From NCBI GenBank assembly GCA_020852925.1, contig JADYZU010000046.1:1-61411 (forward strand): DNA of 61,411 bases, read 5' to 3'. Positions 54,307-61,411 of this stretch are shown here, piece after piece; positions within the stretch are counted from its first letter, which is position 1; every line of letters starts with the position of its first letter. The position numbers were made by a program, and so were the translations under genes. This DNA is from Rubellimicrobium sp. GTDB lineage: Bacteria; Pseudomonadota; Alphaproteobacteria; Rhodobacterales; Rhodobacteraceae. Below the pieces are notes generated by a model that saw only the letters and a list, made by a program, of their open reading frames with translations, ran no database searches and had not been told where the DNA came from.

Positions 54307-55343
54307 ATTTCGCCTCCGACAATGCCGGCCCCGCCCATCCCGCGATCCTGGCCGCCATGACGGCGGCGAATGCCGGCCATTCCCCGGGCTACGGCGCCGA
54401 GGCGGCGATGGAGCGCGTGCAGGCCATGGTGCGCGAGATCTTCGAGGCGCCCGAGGCCGCGGTCCGGCTGGTCGCCACCGGCACCGCCGCCAATTCGCTC
54501 TTGCTGGCCACGCTGGCCCGCCCGTGGGAGACGATCTTCTGCGCCCGCACCGCCCATGTGCAGGAGGACGAATGCAACGCGCCCGAGTTCTTTACCGGGG
54601 GCGCGAAGCTCACGCTGGTCGAGGCGCCGGACGGGCGGATGGATCCGGATGCGCTGCGGGCCGCCATCGCCGCCGAGGAAGGGCGCGGCGTGCACGGGCC
54701 CAAGCGCGGCCCCGTCACCCTGACCGAGACAAGCGAGAAGGGCACCACCCACGGCCCGGCCCGCATCGCCGAACTCGCCGCCATCGCCCGCGCCCATGGC
54801 CTGCCCGTGCACATGGACGGCGCGCGCCTCTCGAACGCGCTGGCGCATTGCGGCGCGCGCCCGGCCGGGATCTCGTGGCAGGCGGGGGTCGATGCGCTCT
54901 CGCTCGGGGCGACGAAGAACGGCTGTGTCGGCCTCGAGATCGTGGTGCTGTTCGATCCGGCGCAGGCGCAGGAATTCGACTATCGCCGCAAGCGCGCGGG
55001 GCATCTGTTCTCCAAGCACCGCTACCTGTCGGCGCAGGCCGAGGCCTGGCTCAGTGACGGTCTCTGGCTTGACCTTGCCGCGCGCGCCAATGCCGCGGCG
55101 GCGCTTCTGGCGCAGGGCCTGGGCGCGCGCGGGGTCGAACTGCTCTATCCGGTCGAGGCGAACCTGATGTTCTTCCGCGCCCCGCGCGGCCTGCACCGGC
55201 GCCTGCACGAGGGCGGGGCGCAGTATTACCTGTGGGGCGGCGATCTCGAGGGGGGGAACCCCGACGACCTGCTGACCGGGCGTCTGGTCTGCGACTGGTC
55301 GGCCGATGCCGCGGCGGTCGAGCGGTTCCTCGCCCTGATCTGA
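54303..55343 (+). CDS. ltaE: Low-specificity L-threonine aldolase
   Basis: A 346-residue PLP enzyme that splits threonine or allo-threonine into glycine and acetaldehyde. Lys205 in SLGATKNG forms the aldimine, and HMDGARLSNAL holds the conserved Asp/Arg region; FASDNAGPAHPAI is the N-terminal signature. Length fits the family. It starts within the stop of the YcgN-type gene and is the last of the ppaC-to-ltaE run. Confidence 0.93.
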   Translation: MNFASDNAGPAHPAILAAMTAANAGHSPGYGAEAAMERVQAMVREIFEAPEAAVRLVATGTAANSLLLATLARPWETIFCARTAHVQEDECNAPEFFTGGAKLTLVEAPDGRMDPDALRAAIAAEEGRGVHGPKRGPVTLTETSEKGTTHGPARIAELAAIARAHGLPVHMDGARLSNALAHCGARPAGISWQAGVDALSLGATKNGCVGLEIVVLFDPAQAQEFDYRRKRAGHLFSKHRYLSAQAEAWLSDGLWLDLAARANAAAALLAQGLGARGVELLYPVEANLMFFRAPRGLHRRLHEGGAQYYLWGGDLEGGNPDDLLTGRLVCDWSADAAAVERFLALI

Positions 55344-55481
55344 GGCGCGGCGCCGCCGGGCCGGACCGGCGGCGTTCGGCCTTCCCTCGGGACGGCGCAT
55401 GACGTATAAGCCCGCGACAACCGCGACTTCCCGGCGCGCCGGGGCAATGACGCGGGCAGGAACCGGGGGCAAGGACCGAAA

Positions 55482-56024
55482 ATGGCCAGAACGACCGCGC
55501 AGGACAGCGACGACAAGACCGCGACCCACGATGGCGATGTGCGCTTCATCCGGGCGCTTGCCGAACTCCTGCGTGAAAACGACCTGACCGAGATCGAGGT
55601 GAACCGCGAATACGGCGAGGACGACAGCCTGACCGTCCGCGTCAGCCGCACCCAGCCCGCCCCCGCCCCGGTGGCGATGCAGACGCTTCAGGTGGCCCCG
55701 GCCGCGCATCCCGCGCCCGCCGCCGCCGCCGCATCCCCCGCCGCCGCCCCGGCCGCCGCCGCGCCCGCGCAGGGCGATCCGGCCGCGCATCCGGGCGCCG
55801 TCACCTCGCCCATGGTCGGCACCGTCTATCTGCAACCCGAACCGGGGGCCGAACCCTTCGTGAAGGTGGGCCAGCAGGTGGCGCAGGGCGATACCCTGCT
55901 CATCATCGAGGCGATGAAGACCATGAACCAGATCCCCGCGCCGCGTTCCGGCACGGTGAAACGCATCGTCGTCGAGGACAGAAGCCCGGTCGAATTCGGC
56001 GCCCCGCTCATGATCATCGAGTGA
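55482..56024 (+). CDS. accB: Acetyl-CoA carboxylase biotin carboxyl carrier protein
   Basis: A 180-residue carrier of fatty-acid synthesis. It has an N-terminal helical domain, an Ala/Pro linker (about 60-100) and a C-terminal biotinyl domain with Lys146 in the motif EAMKTM. The typical thumb sequence [15 protein letters not shown] is present. TATAAG at 55405 may be its -10 box, with only a weak -35. It joins accC with a few bases between. Confidence 0.96.
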   Translation: MARTTAQDSDDKTATHDGDVRFIRALAELLRENDLTEIEVNREYGEDDSLTVRVSRTQPAPAPVAMQTLQVAPAAHPAPAAAAASPAAAPAAAAPAQGDPAAHPGAVTSPMVGTVYLQPEPGAEPFVKVGQQVAQGDTLLIIEAMKTMNQIPAPRSGTVKRIVVEDRSPVEFGAPLMIIE

Positions 56025-56029
56025 GCGCG

Positions 56030-57379
56030 ATGTTCGACAAGATCCTCATCGCCAACCGTGGCGAGATCGCGCTGCGCGTCATCCGCGCCTGCCGCGAGAT
56101 GGGCATCGCCACCGTCGCCGTGCATTCGACCGCCGACAGCGATGCCATGCATGTGCGCATGGCCGACGAATCGGTCTGCATCGGGCCGCCGCCCTCGTCG
56201 CAGTCCTACCTGTCGTTCCCGGCGATCCTCTCGGCCTGCGAGATCACCGGCGCGCAGGCGATCCATCCGGGCTATGGGTTCCTGTCGGAAAACGCGGCCT
56301 TCGTCCAGGCGGTCGAGGATCACGGCCTCACCTTCATCGGCCCCTCGGCCGATCACATCCGCATCATGGGCGACAAGATCACCGCCAAGGAGACCGCGCG
56401 CAATCTGGGGATCCCGGTGGTGCCCGGATCCGACGGCGGCGTGGCCGAGGTGGCGCAGGCCTTCGAGGTGGCCGGGCGCATCGGCTATCCGGTCATCGTC
56501 AAGGCCACCGCCGGCGGCGGCGGGCGCGGCATGAAGGTGGCGCGCAATTCCGCCGAACTCGAGATCGCGCTGCGCACCGCCCGCGCCGAGGCCAAGGCCG
56601 CCTTCGGCAACGACGAGGTCTATATCGAGAAATACCTGACCACGCCGCGGCATGTGGAAATCCAGGTCTTCGGCGACGGGCGCGGCAATGCCGTCCATCT
56701 GGGCGAGCGCGACTGTTCGCTGCAACGGCGCCACCAGAAGGTGCTCGAAGAGGCGCCGGGCCCCGTCATCACCGCCGAGGAACGCGCCCGCATCGGCAGG
56801 ATCAGCGCCGAGGCCGTGGCCCGCATCAACTACATCGGCGCCGGGACCATCGAATATCTCTACGAGAACGGCGAGTTCTACTTCATCGAGATGAACACCC
56901 GCCTTCAGGTCGAACATCCGGTGACCGAGGCGATCTTTGGCGTCGATCTGGTACGCGAACAGATCCGGGTGGCCGCCGGCCTGCCCATGTCCTTCACCCA
57001 GGAGGATCTGGTCATCCGCGGCCATGCGATCGAGGTGCGCATCAACGCCGAGAAGATCCCGAGCTTCGCCCCCTGCCCCGGCACGGTGACGCAGTTCCAC
57101 GCGCCCGGCGGCCTGGGCGTGCGGATGGACAGCGCGATCTATGCGGGCTACCGCATCCCGCCCTATTACGACAGCCTCATCGCCAAGCTGGTGGTGCACG
57201 GCCGCGACCGCCCCGAGGCGCTGGCGCGGCTGGGACGGGCGCTGTCGGAACTGGTGGTGGACGGGATCGACACCACCATTCCGCTGTTTCACGCGCTCAT
57301 CGGCGAAGAGGCGATCCAGCAGGGGGATTACAACATCCACTGGCTGGAGACCTGGCTGCGCGACCATCTGGGCGGCTAG
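56030..57379 (+). CDS. accC: Acetyl-CoA carboxylase biotin carboxylase subunit
   Basis: A 449-residue ATP-grasp enzyme that carboxylates the biotin on AccB. It starts [19 protein letters not shown], with the Gly-rich [12 protein letters not shown] loop, the [12 protein letters not shown] catalytic segment and RINAEKI. The ATG at 56030 gives the family length; a GTG at 56021 overlaps the accB stop as an alternative. The carboxyltransferase genes are not in the window. Confidence 0.97.
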   Translation: MFDKILIANRGEIALRVIRACREMGIATVAVHSTADSDAMHVRMADESVCIGPPPSSQSYLSFPAILSACEITGAQAIHPGYGFLSENAAFVQAVEDHGLTFIGPSADHIRIMGDKITAKETARNLGIPVVPGSDGGVAEVAQAFEVAGRIGYPVIVKATAGGGGRGMKVARNSAELEIALRTARAEAKAAFGNDEVYIEKYLTTPRHVEIQVFGDGRGNAVHLGERDCSLQRRHQKVLEEAPGPVITAEERARIGRISAEAVARINYIGAGTIEYLYENGEFYFIEMNTRLQVEHPVTEAIFGVDLVREQIRVAAGLPMSFTQEDLVIRGHAIEVRINAEKIPSFAPCPGTVTQFHAPGGLGVRMDSAIYAGYRIPPYYDSLIAKLVVHGRDRPEALARLGRALSELVVDGIDTTIPLFHALIGEEAIQQGDYNIHWLETWLRDHLGG

Positions 57380-57420
57380 GCCCCCCCGATGGGCGCCCCC
57401 CCGGCCCGACAGGAACCCGG

Positions 57421-58059
57421 ATGCTGAGCGCGGACATCCTGCTTGCGGGCTATGCCCAGGGCATCTTTCCCATGGCCGAGGGGCGCCGTTCGGACGAGGT
57501 GTTCTGGGTCAGCCCGGAACGGCGCGGCATCTTTCCGCTCGGCGGTTTCCACATCAGCCACAGCCTGCGGCGGCGCCTGAAATCCGGGCGCCACAGCGCC
57601 ACGGCCGACAGCGCCTTTGCCGAGGTCGTGGCCGCCTGCGCCGACCGTCCCGAAACCTGGATCAACGACGACCTGACCCGCGTCTACGACGATCTGCACC
57701 GCATGGGGCACGCCCATTCCATCGAGATCCGCACCGGCGAAACCCTGATCGGCGGCGTGTTCGGCATCGCCATCGGGGCCGCCTTCTTTGGCGAAAGCAT
57801 GTTCTCGCGCGCGACCGACGGATCCAAGATGGCGCTGGCGGTGCTGCATGCGCGGCTGGTCGCGGGCGGGTTCCGGCTGTTCGACACGCAGTTCCTGACA
57901 CCGCATCTGGCCTCGCTGGGCGCGGTCGAGATCCCGCGCGGCGACTACCTGCTGCGGCTGGCCGATGCGATCCGCCGCCCGGCCGCGTTCTATTCCGCGG
58001 GCGCCTCTTCGGGGGCGGGGGTCAGGGTCAACGCCGGGGTCGCGCTCTCGGGTAGCTGA
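57421..58059 (+). CDS. aat: Leucyl/phenylalanyl-tRNA--protein transferase
   Basis: A 212-residue enzyme that adds Leu or Phe to proteins starting with Arg or Lys, marking them for ClpAP (N-degron pathway). It opens LLAGYAQGIFPMAEG and has FWVSPERRGIFPL, GGVFGIAIG, FFGESMFSR and RLFDTQF. Length is usual. The 3' end overlaps the antisense DUF2155 gene by 70 bases. Confidence 0.95.
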   Translation: MLSADILLAGYAQGIFPMAEGRRSDEVFWVSPERRGIFPLGGFHISHSLRRRLKSGRHSATADSAFAEVVAACADRPETWINDDLTRVYDDLHRMGHAHSIEIRTGETLIGGVFGIAIGAAFFGESMFSRATDGSKMALAVLHARLVAGGFRLFDTQFLTPHLASLGAVEIPRGDYLLRLADAIRRPAAFYSAGASSGAGVRVNAGVALSGS

Positions 58060-58418
58060 CAGTCGATAGCCCAGACATCATAGCGCGGATGGTCGAGCGG
58101 GTTGAGCGCCGGCGCCGAGGCCACCATCCACCCCGAGAACACCGGATCCGCGGACCGGGAATCGTGGATCACCAACTGGACAAAGGCATCGCCGGTCGGG
58201 TTGTCGCGCGGATAGCGGCATTCGCCCATGGTCACCGACAGATGCCCGACCACCGCGGTTTCCCCGCTGACCAGCGCCAGATCCTCGACCCGGCCGGTGA
58301 TCTTGTCGAGGACGCGCACGGTGCCGGCGGTCACGGTGACGGTCGCGACCGCCCCGGCCGGCTGCGCCAGGGCCGTGGCGATGGCAAGGGCAAAGGCCGC
58401 GGCGCCAGGGCGGATCAT
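57990..58418 (-). CDS. DUF2155 periplasmic protein
   Basis: A 142-residue protein with a signal peptide (AAAFALAIATALAQPAGA). Its DUF2155 core has VRVLDKITGRVEDLAL, GECRYPRDNPTGDAF and VFSGWMVASAPALNPLDHPRYDVWA in short blocks, with two cysteines (ECRY, DCQ) that may pair. Function is unknown; it is regularly found near mlaD-like and NDUFA12 genes in this family. It overlaps mlaD by four bases and aat (antisense) by 70. Confidence 0.9.
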   Translation of the reverse strand: MIRPGAAAFALAIATALAQPAGAVATVTVTAGTVRVLDKITGRVEDLALVSGETAVVGHLSVTMGECRYPRDNPTGDAFVQLVIHDSRSADPVFSGWMVASAPALNPLDHPRYDVWAIDCQLPESATPALTLTPAPEEAPAE

Positions 58419-58894
58419 GGCGCGGCCCCGTCCCCGCCGGAACTGCCGGAATCGCCGCTGCCGCCCGAGACATATTTCAGCAGAAGCTGGATCAGGCTGA
58501 CCGCGCCCTGGGTATCGAGGATTTCCGCCCCCGGCCCGAGATTGCCGGGCGATCCGCCCGCCACGATCTCGACATAGGCGCCCCCCATCAGCCCGTCCGA
58601 GGCCACCACCGCGCTGCTGTCATCGGGGATCGGCACCGCCGGATCGAGGCGCAGCCTGGTCTCGGCGCGGAAGGTCAGCGGGTTCAGCGCCATGCCCGAC
58701 ACCGTGCCGATGCGGATCCCGGACATCCGCACCTCGGATCCGATGGCCACTCCTTCGGCCGACCGGAAACTGGCCATGACCTCGTAGCCGCCCCGGGTCT
58801 GGCCGCCGGCGAATTGCAGAAGCCAGACCAGAAAGACGGCGGCAGCGGCCAGGACCACCGCCCCGACCGCGATTTCGCTGCGGCTTTGCTGCAT
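58415..58894 (-). CDS. mlaD: Lipid-asymmetry protein MlaD (MCE domain)
   Basis: A 159-residue inner-membrane-anchored protein with one N-terminal helix (IAVGAVVLAAAAVFLVWLLQ) and one MCE domain (YEVMASFRSAEGVAIGSEVR and VRMSGIRIGTV). MlaD forms a hexamer that moves phospholipid between membranes with MlaFEB. The tail is Gly/Ser-rich. GGAG lies before the ATG at 58894. The other mla genes are not adjacent, as is common in this group. Confidence 0.92.
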   Translation of the reverse strand: MQQSRSEIAVGAVVLAAAAVFLVWLLQFAGGQTRGGYEVMASFRSAEGVAIGSEVRMSGIRIGTVSGMALNPLTFRAETRLRLDPAVPIPDDSSAVVASDGLMGGAYVEIVAGGSPGNLGPGAEILDTQGAVSLIQLLLKYVSGGSGDSGSSGGDGAAP

Positions 58895-58907
58895 CGGCTC
58901 CTCCGGC

Positions 58908-59282
58908 CTATTCGGGCGACCACGCCTCGTAATCGGCGCGGCGCAGGGGTTCGGCCCGGCGGATCGACCCGGCCGGCACATGCGCCGCCGGCGTGCCGGT
59001 CAGGTTGGCGACATGCGGCCGCTCCCAGGGCTTGTGCGCCAGCGGGCGTTCGGTCGGCGGCTCGTTCCAGGTGCGGTGCAGCCAGCCGTGCCAGTCGGGG
59101 CTGACGCGCGATCCCTCGACCTCGCCGTTGTAGATGACCCAGCGGCTCGAATCGTCGCGGTTGCGGTAATAGACATTGCCCTCGGCGTCCTCGCCGACCT
59201 TCACACCCTTGCGCCAGGTGTGGAAACGGGTGTTGAGCGTCTGGCTGTTCCACCAGGTCAGCAGGCTGATCAGGAACTTCAT
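58908..59282 (-). CDS. NADH dehydrogenase accessory subunit, NDUFA12 family
   Basis: A 124-residue homologue of the mitochondrial complex I subunit NDUFA12 (B17.2), one of the supernumerary subunits shared with alphaproteobacteria. Features: [40 protein letters not shown] and [13 protein letters not shown] in short blocks. It probably helps assemble respiratory complex I at the inner membrane. It is first in the NDUFA12-mlaD-DUF2155 run. Confidence 0.93.
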   Translation of the reverse strand: MKFLISLLTWWNSQTLNTRFHTWRKGVKVGEDAEGNVYYRNRDDSSRWVIYNGEVEGSRVSPDWHGWLHRTWNEPPTERPLAHKPWERPHVANLTGTPAAHVPAGSIRRAEPLRRADYEAWSPE

Positions 59283-59455
59283 CGTATCACCTCAGGCACG
59301 CGGGCGCCCACTCTATGGCCCATCGCCGCGGGGATTTCCAGCGCCTTCGGGGCCGCAGGCGCTGCCATGTTTCTGCCGCGTCCGCGCCTTACGCGGGCAC
59401 CGGTTCAGGGAGCATGAACCGATCGGCACGACCCGATCCGTCCCATGGACCCGCG

Positions 59456-60415
59456 ATGACCGTCTCCTCGACCATCGGCAGCGTCTATCACTACAGCGGC
59501 AGCCTTGCGTCGCTGATGCTGGGCAAGCTGGTGAATTTCAGCCTGGTCAATGTCGCGGGGGGCAACCATTCCGCGACCTTCCTCGATGACGAGGGGCGGC
59601 TGGAACAGAATGACGACGGGTTGACCACGGTCAGCATCGACGGCGGGCCGCAACAGGGGATCGACTATCTGGGGGCGGGCACGGTCTCGACGCTCAGCGT
59701 CCTCGGGATCAAGCTGTTTCCCCACCCGATGATGGCATTCTCGGTGAACGGGCAGATCTACCTGCATTTCCCCAACGGGCTGCCGCCGCTCTCCGGGCTG
59801 ATCGTGTCGTTCGACGTGAAGGAATCGCGGCCCTTCGACCTGCCCAATCCCATGCCGGTCTGTTTCGCGCAGGGCACGGCGATCCTGACGCCCGGGGGCG
59901 AGGTGGCGATCGAGCGGCTGTTGCCGGGGGATATGGTCATGACCCGCGACCACGGGCCGCAGCCGATCCGCTGGATCGGGCGGCGCGCGGTCGGACTGGC
60001 CGAACAGATGGTCGAGCCGCGCCTCTGCGCCGTCCTGATCCGCAAGGACGCGCTGGGCCCCGGCATCCCGGCGCGCGACCTGCGGGTGACGCGCCAGCAT
60101 CGGCTGCTTGTCGCCGACGCAAGGGGCCGGGGCGTTCTGGTGGCGGCGCGGCTGCTGGTGGGGCGGCCGGGAATCGACATCGCCGCGCCGGATCGGCCGC
60201 TGCGCTATCATCACCTGCTGTTCGACCGGCACGAGATCGTGACCGCCCAGGGTTGCGCGACGGAATCGCTCTATCTGGGGCAACAGGCGCTGCTGGCGCT
60301 GCCCCGGGCGGACCGGGACGAAATCGGCCTGCTGTTCCCCGGGATGGGCCGCGACGGCCCGGTGCAGCCCGCGCGCCGTTTCCTGACCGGCCGCGAGGCG
60401 CGGGCGCTGCCCTAG
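59456..60415 (+). CDS. Hint-domain protein 2
   Basis: A 319-residue protein. The N-terminal 130 residues are a beta-rich domain with no similarity I can see to Hint protein 1. From Cys136 (MPVCFAQGTAILTP) there is a Hint_2 domain, with VTRQHRLLVAD as the block B-like element and LLFDRHEIVTAQGC, a segment closely matched in Hint protein 1 (ILFDRHEIVMAEGC). No signal peptide is seen. Start is uncertain: an ATG at 59414 has AGGGAG only one base away. It overlaps the RidA-family gene by four bases, tail to tail. Confidence 0.82.
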   Translation: MTVSSTIGSVYHYSGSLASLMLGKLVNFSLVNVAGGNHSATFLDDEGRLEQNDDGLTTVSIDGGPQQGIDYLGAGTVSTLSVLGIKLFPHPMMAFSVNGQIYLHFPNGLPPLSGLIVSFDVKESRPFDLPNPMPVCFAQGTAILTPGGEVAIERLLPGDMVMTRDHGPQPIRWIGRRAVGLAEQMVEPRLCAVLIRKDALGPGIPARDLRVTRQHRLLVADARGRGVLVAARLLVGRPGIDIAAPDRPLRYHHLLFDRHEIVTAQGCATESLYLGQQALLALPRADRDEIGLLFPGMGRDGPVQPARRFLTGREARALP

Positions 60416-60789
60416 GGCCGCAGCCGCGCCGTCACCTCGATCTCGATGCGCATCTCGGGCTCCATCAACCCGGCCTGGATCATGGTCGCCGCCGGCCGCG
60501 CCGCGCCGAAGGCGCGCGACAGAAGCGGCCAGCACGGCGGGAAATCGGCGCGTTGGGGCAGGATGTAGCGCACGCGCAGCACCTGATCCATGCCCGACCC
60601 GGCCTCGTCCAGGACGCGGGCGATGGTGGCCAGGGCATTGGCGCATTGCGCCTCGACCCCCTCGGGCAGGGTCATGGTCGCATAGTCATACCCCGTCGTG
60701 CCCGAGACATGCACCACCCCGTCCGCGATCACCGCGCGGGCATAGCCGATCTGCGCCTCGAACGGGGATCCGGTCGACAGGCGGCGCAT
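60412..60789 (-). CDS. RidA-family protein (enamine/imine deaminase-like)
   Basis: A 125-residue member of the RidA/YjgF/YER057c superfamily, whose members trimerise and clear reactive enamines in amino-acid metabolism. It has the family pattern AVIADGVVHVSGTTG, RVRYIL, and IEIEVTARL at the C-terminus. The catalytic Arg of true RidA, which lies in the segment RVRYIL here, appears present, but the C-terminal RxAVEV is changed to EIEVTA. Exact activity is uncertain. It lies six bases after clpX on the same strand. Confidence 0.88.
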   Translation of the reverse strand: MRRLSTGSPFEAQIGYARAVIADGVVHVSGTTGYDYATMTLPEGVEAQCANALATIARVLDEAGSGMDQVLRVRYILPQRADFPPCWPLLSRAFGAARPAATMIQAGLMEPEMRIEIEVTARLRP

Positions 60790-60795
60790 CGCGGC

Positions 60796-61411
60796 TCAGC
60801 CCGCGGTCGCCGGTTTCCTGGCCGGGGGATCGGCGTGGATCATGAGCGGCTTGCCCCCGGGGGCGACCGCCTCTTCGTTCACCACGACTTCGGTGACGCT
60901 GGCCATGCCCGGCAGGTCGAACATCGAATCGAGGAGGATTTCCTCCATGATCGAGCGCAGCCCGCGCGCCCCGGTCTTGCGTTCGATGGCACGGCGGGCG
61001 ATCGCCTTCAGCGCGTCCTCGGTGAAGGTGAGCTTGGTATCCTCAAGCTCGAACAGCCGCTGATACTGCTTGACCAGCGCGTTCTTCGGTTCGGACAGGA
61101 TCTGGATCAGCGCGGCCTCGTCGAGGTCGGTGAGCGTGGCGATCACCGGCAGGCGGCCGACGAATTCGGGGATGAGGCCGAACTTCAGCAGATCCTCGGG
61201 CTGGAGATCCTTGAAGATCTCGCCGACCGAACGTTCGTCCGGGCCGCGCACCGTGGCGCCAAAGCCCATGCCGCCGCCCTTGGCGCGCTGGGCGATGATC
61301 TTGTCCAGCCCGGCAAAGGCGCCGCCGCAGATGAAGAGAATGTTCGTGGTATCGACCTGAAGGAATTCCTGCTGCGGATGCTTGCGCCCGCCCTGCGGCG
61401 GACCCGAGGCG
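60796..61411 (-). CDS. clpX: ATP-dependent protease unfoldase subunit ClpX (N-terminal part cut off)
   Basis: The C-terminal 204 residues of ClpX, the AAA+ unfoldase that feeds proteins into ClpP. The window ends inside the gene, before the zinc-binding domain, Walker A and Walker B. Visible are [40 protein letters not shown] (with the sensor-1/RKH region nearby), [13 protein letters not shown] and the sensor-2 [15 protein letters not shown]. The tail [10 protein letters not shown] is variable. RidA-family gene follows after six bases. Confidence 0.96.
   Translation of the reverse strand, partial: ASGPPQGGRKHPQQEFLQVDTTNILFICGGAFAGLDKIIAQRAKGGGMGFGATVRGPDERSVGEIFKDLQPEDLLKFGLIPEFVGRLPVIATLTDLDEAALIQILSEPKNALVKQYQRLFELEDTKLTFTEDALKAIARRAIERKTGARGLRSIMEEILLDSMFDLPGMASVTEVVVNEEAVAPGGKPLMIHADPPARKPATAG

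Overview
The window looks like chromosomal DNA of a Rhodobacteraceae/Paracoccaceae-type alphaproteobacterium. GC is very high (about 70% by eye) with GC-rich third codon positions. Several family-typical neighbourhoods support this: accB-accC-aat next to DUF2155, mlaD and NDUFA12; a DUF1150 gene behind an Hsp20 gene; a Rhodobacter-type NAD-dependent molybdenum formate dehydrogenase operon (fdsGBA-fdhD-fdsD); two free-standing Hint-domain proteins; and a CIRCE-controlled groESL operon. No tRNA, rRNA, CRISPR array, intact transposase or prophage gene was recognised. Most of the window is core genome.

Layout. 0.1-5 kb: a tyrosine phosphatase overlapping an ABC exporter, ygfZ, an inositol-monophosphatase-family gene and a small DUF6280-like gene. 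5-8.5 kb: a minus-strand ycjX/ycjF-type GTPase and membrane-protein cluster with a repeat-tailed small membrane protein, then a dispersed palindromic element. 8.5-16 kb: truA and the tamA-tamB outer-membrane assembly pair. 16-21.6 kb: a minus-strand oligopeptide ABC importer (oppABCDF) with a terminator between oppA and oppB. 22-28.9 kb: a LysR regulator and the formate dehydrogenase operon. 28.9-33 kb: a HTH-like small protein, thymidine kinase, and the ybjN-like, proC, csaA-like and hydroxyacid-dehydrogenase genes. 33.3-35 kb: a fucosyltransferase-like gene joined to the decayed 3' end of a metal-transport P-type ATPase; this is the clearest sign of rearrangement here. 35.2-40.5 kb: a plus-strand dipeptide ABC importer (dppABCDF). 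40.7-43.6 kb: a fused sulfate adenylyltransferase/APS kinase and the first Hint protein. 43.5-44.3 kb: hsp20 plus DUF1150, with a heat-shock promoter and a ROSE-like leader hairpin. 44.4-48.7 kb: purEK, a lipase-like hydrolase, a Nudix hydrolase and a bactofilin-like membrane protein. 48.8-50.9 kb: groESL. 51-55.3 kb: ppaC, a HAD phosphatase, ribF, ycgN and ltaE. 55.4-60.8 kb: accBC, aat, DUF2155, mlaD, NDUFA12, the second Hint protein and a RidA-family gene. The right edge cuts through clpX.

How the genes work together. The two peptide importers feed amino-nitrogen uptake, and each has a strong hairpin after its binding-protein gene that would favour binding-protein expression. The formate operon passes electrons from formate to NAD+, and its LysR gene sits 102 bases upstream beside a T-N11-A dyad. 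The heat-shock genes show three different control layers: HrcA/CIRCE, a sigma-32-like promoter and an RNA-thermometer candidate.

The observations most worth checking are: (1) FdsA has Ala, Asp and Ser where the family motif H-x3-C-x2-C-x5-C has its three cysteines, so one [4Fe-4S] cluster is probably absent; (2) the ROSE-like hairpin over the hsp20 ribosome-binding site; (3) the ATPase remnant read out of frame as the C-terminus of the fucosyltransferase-like protein; (4) a pair of mutually complementary 22-base palindromes after the ABC exporter. No wholly new multi-gene system stands out.
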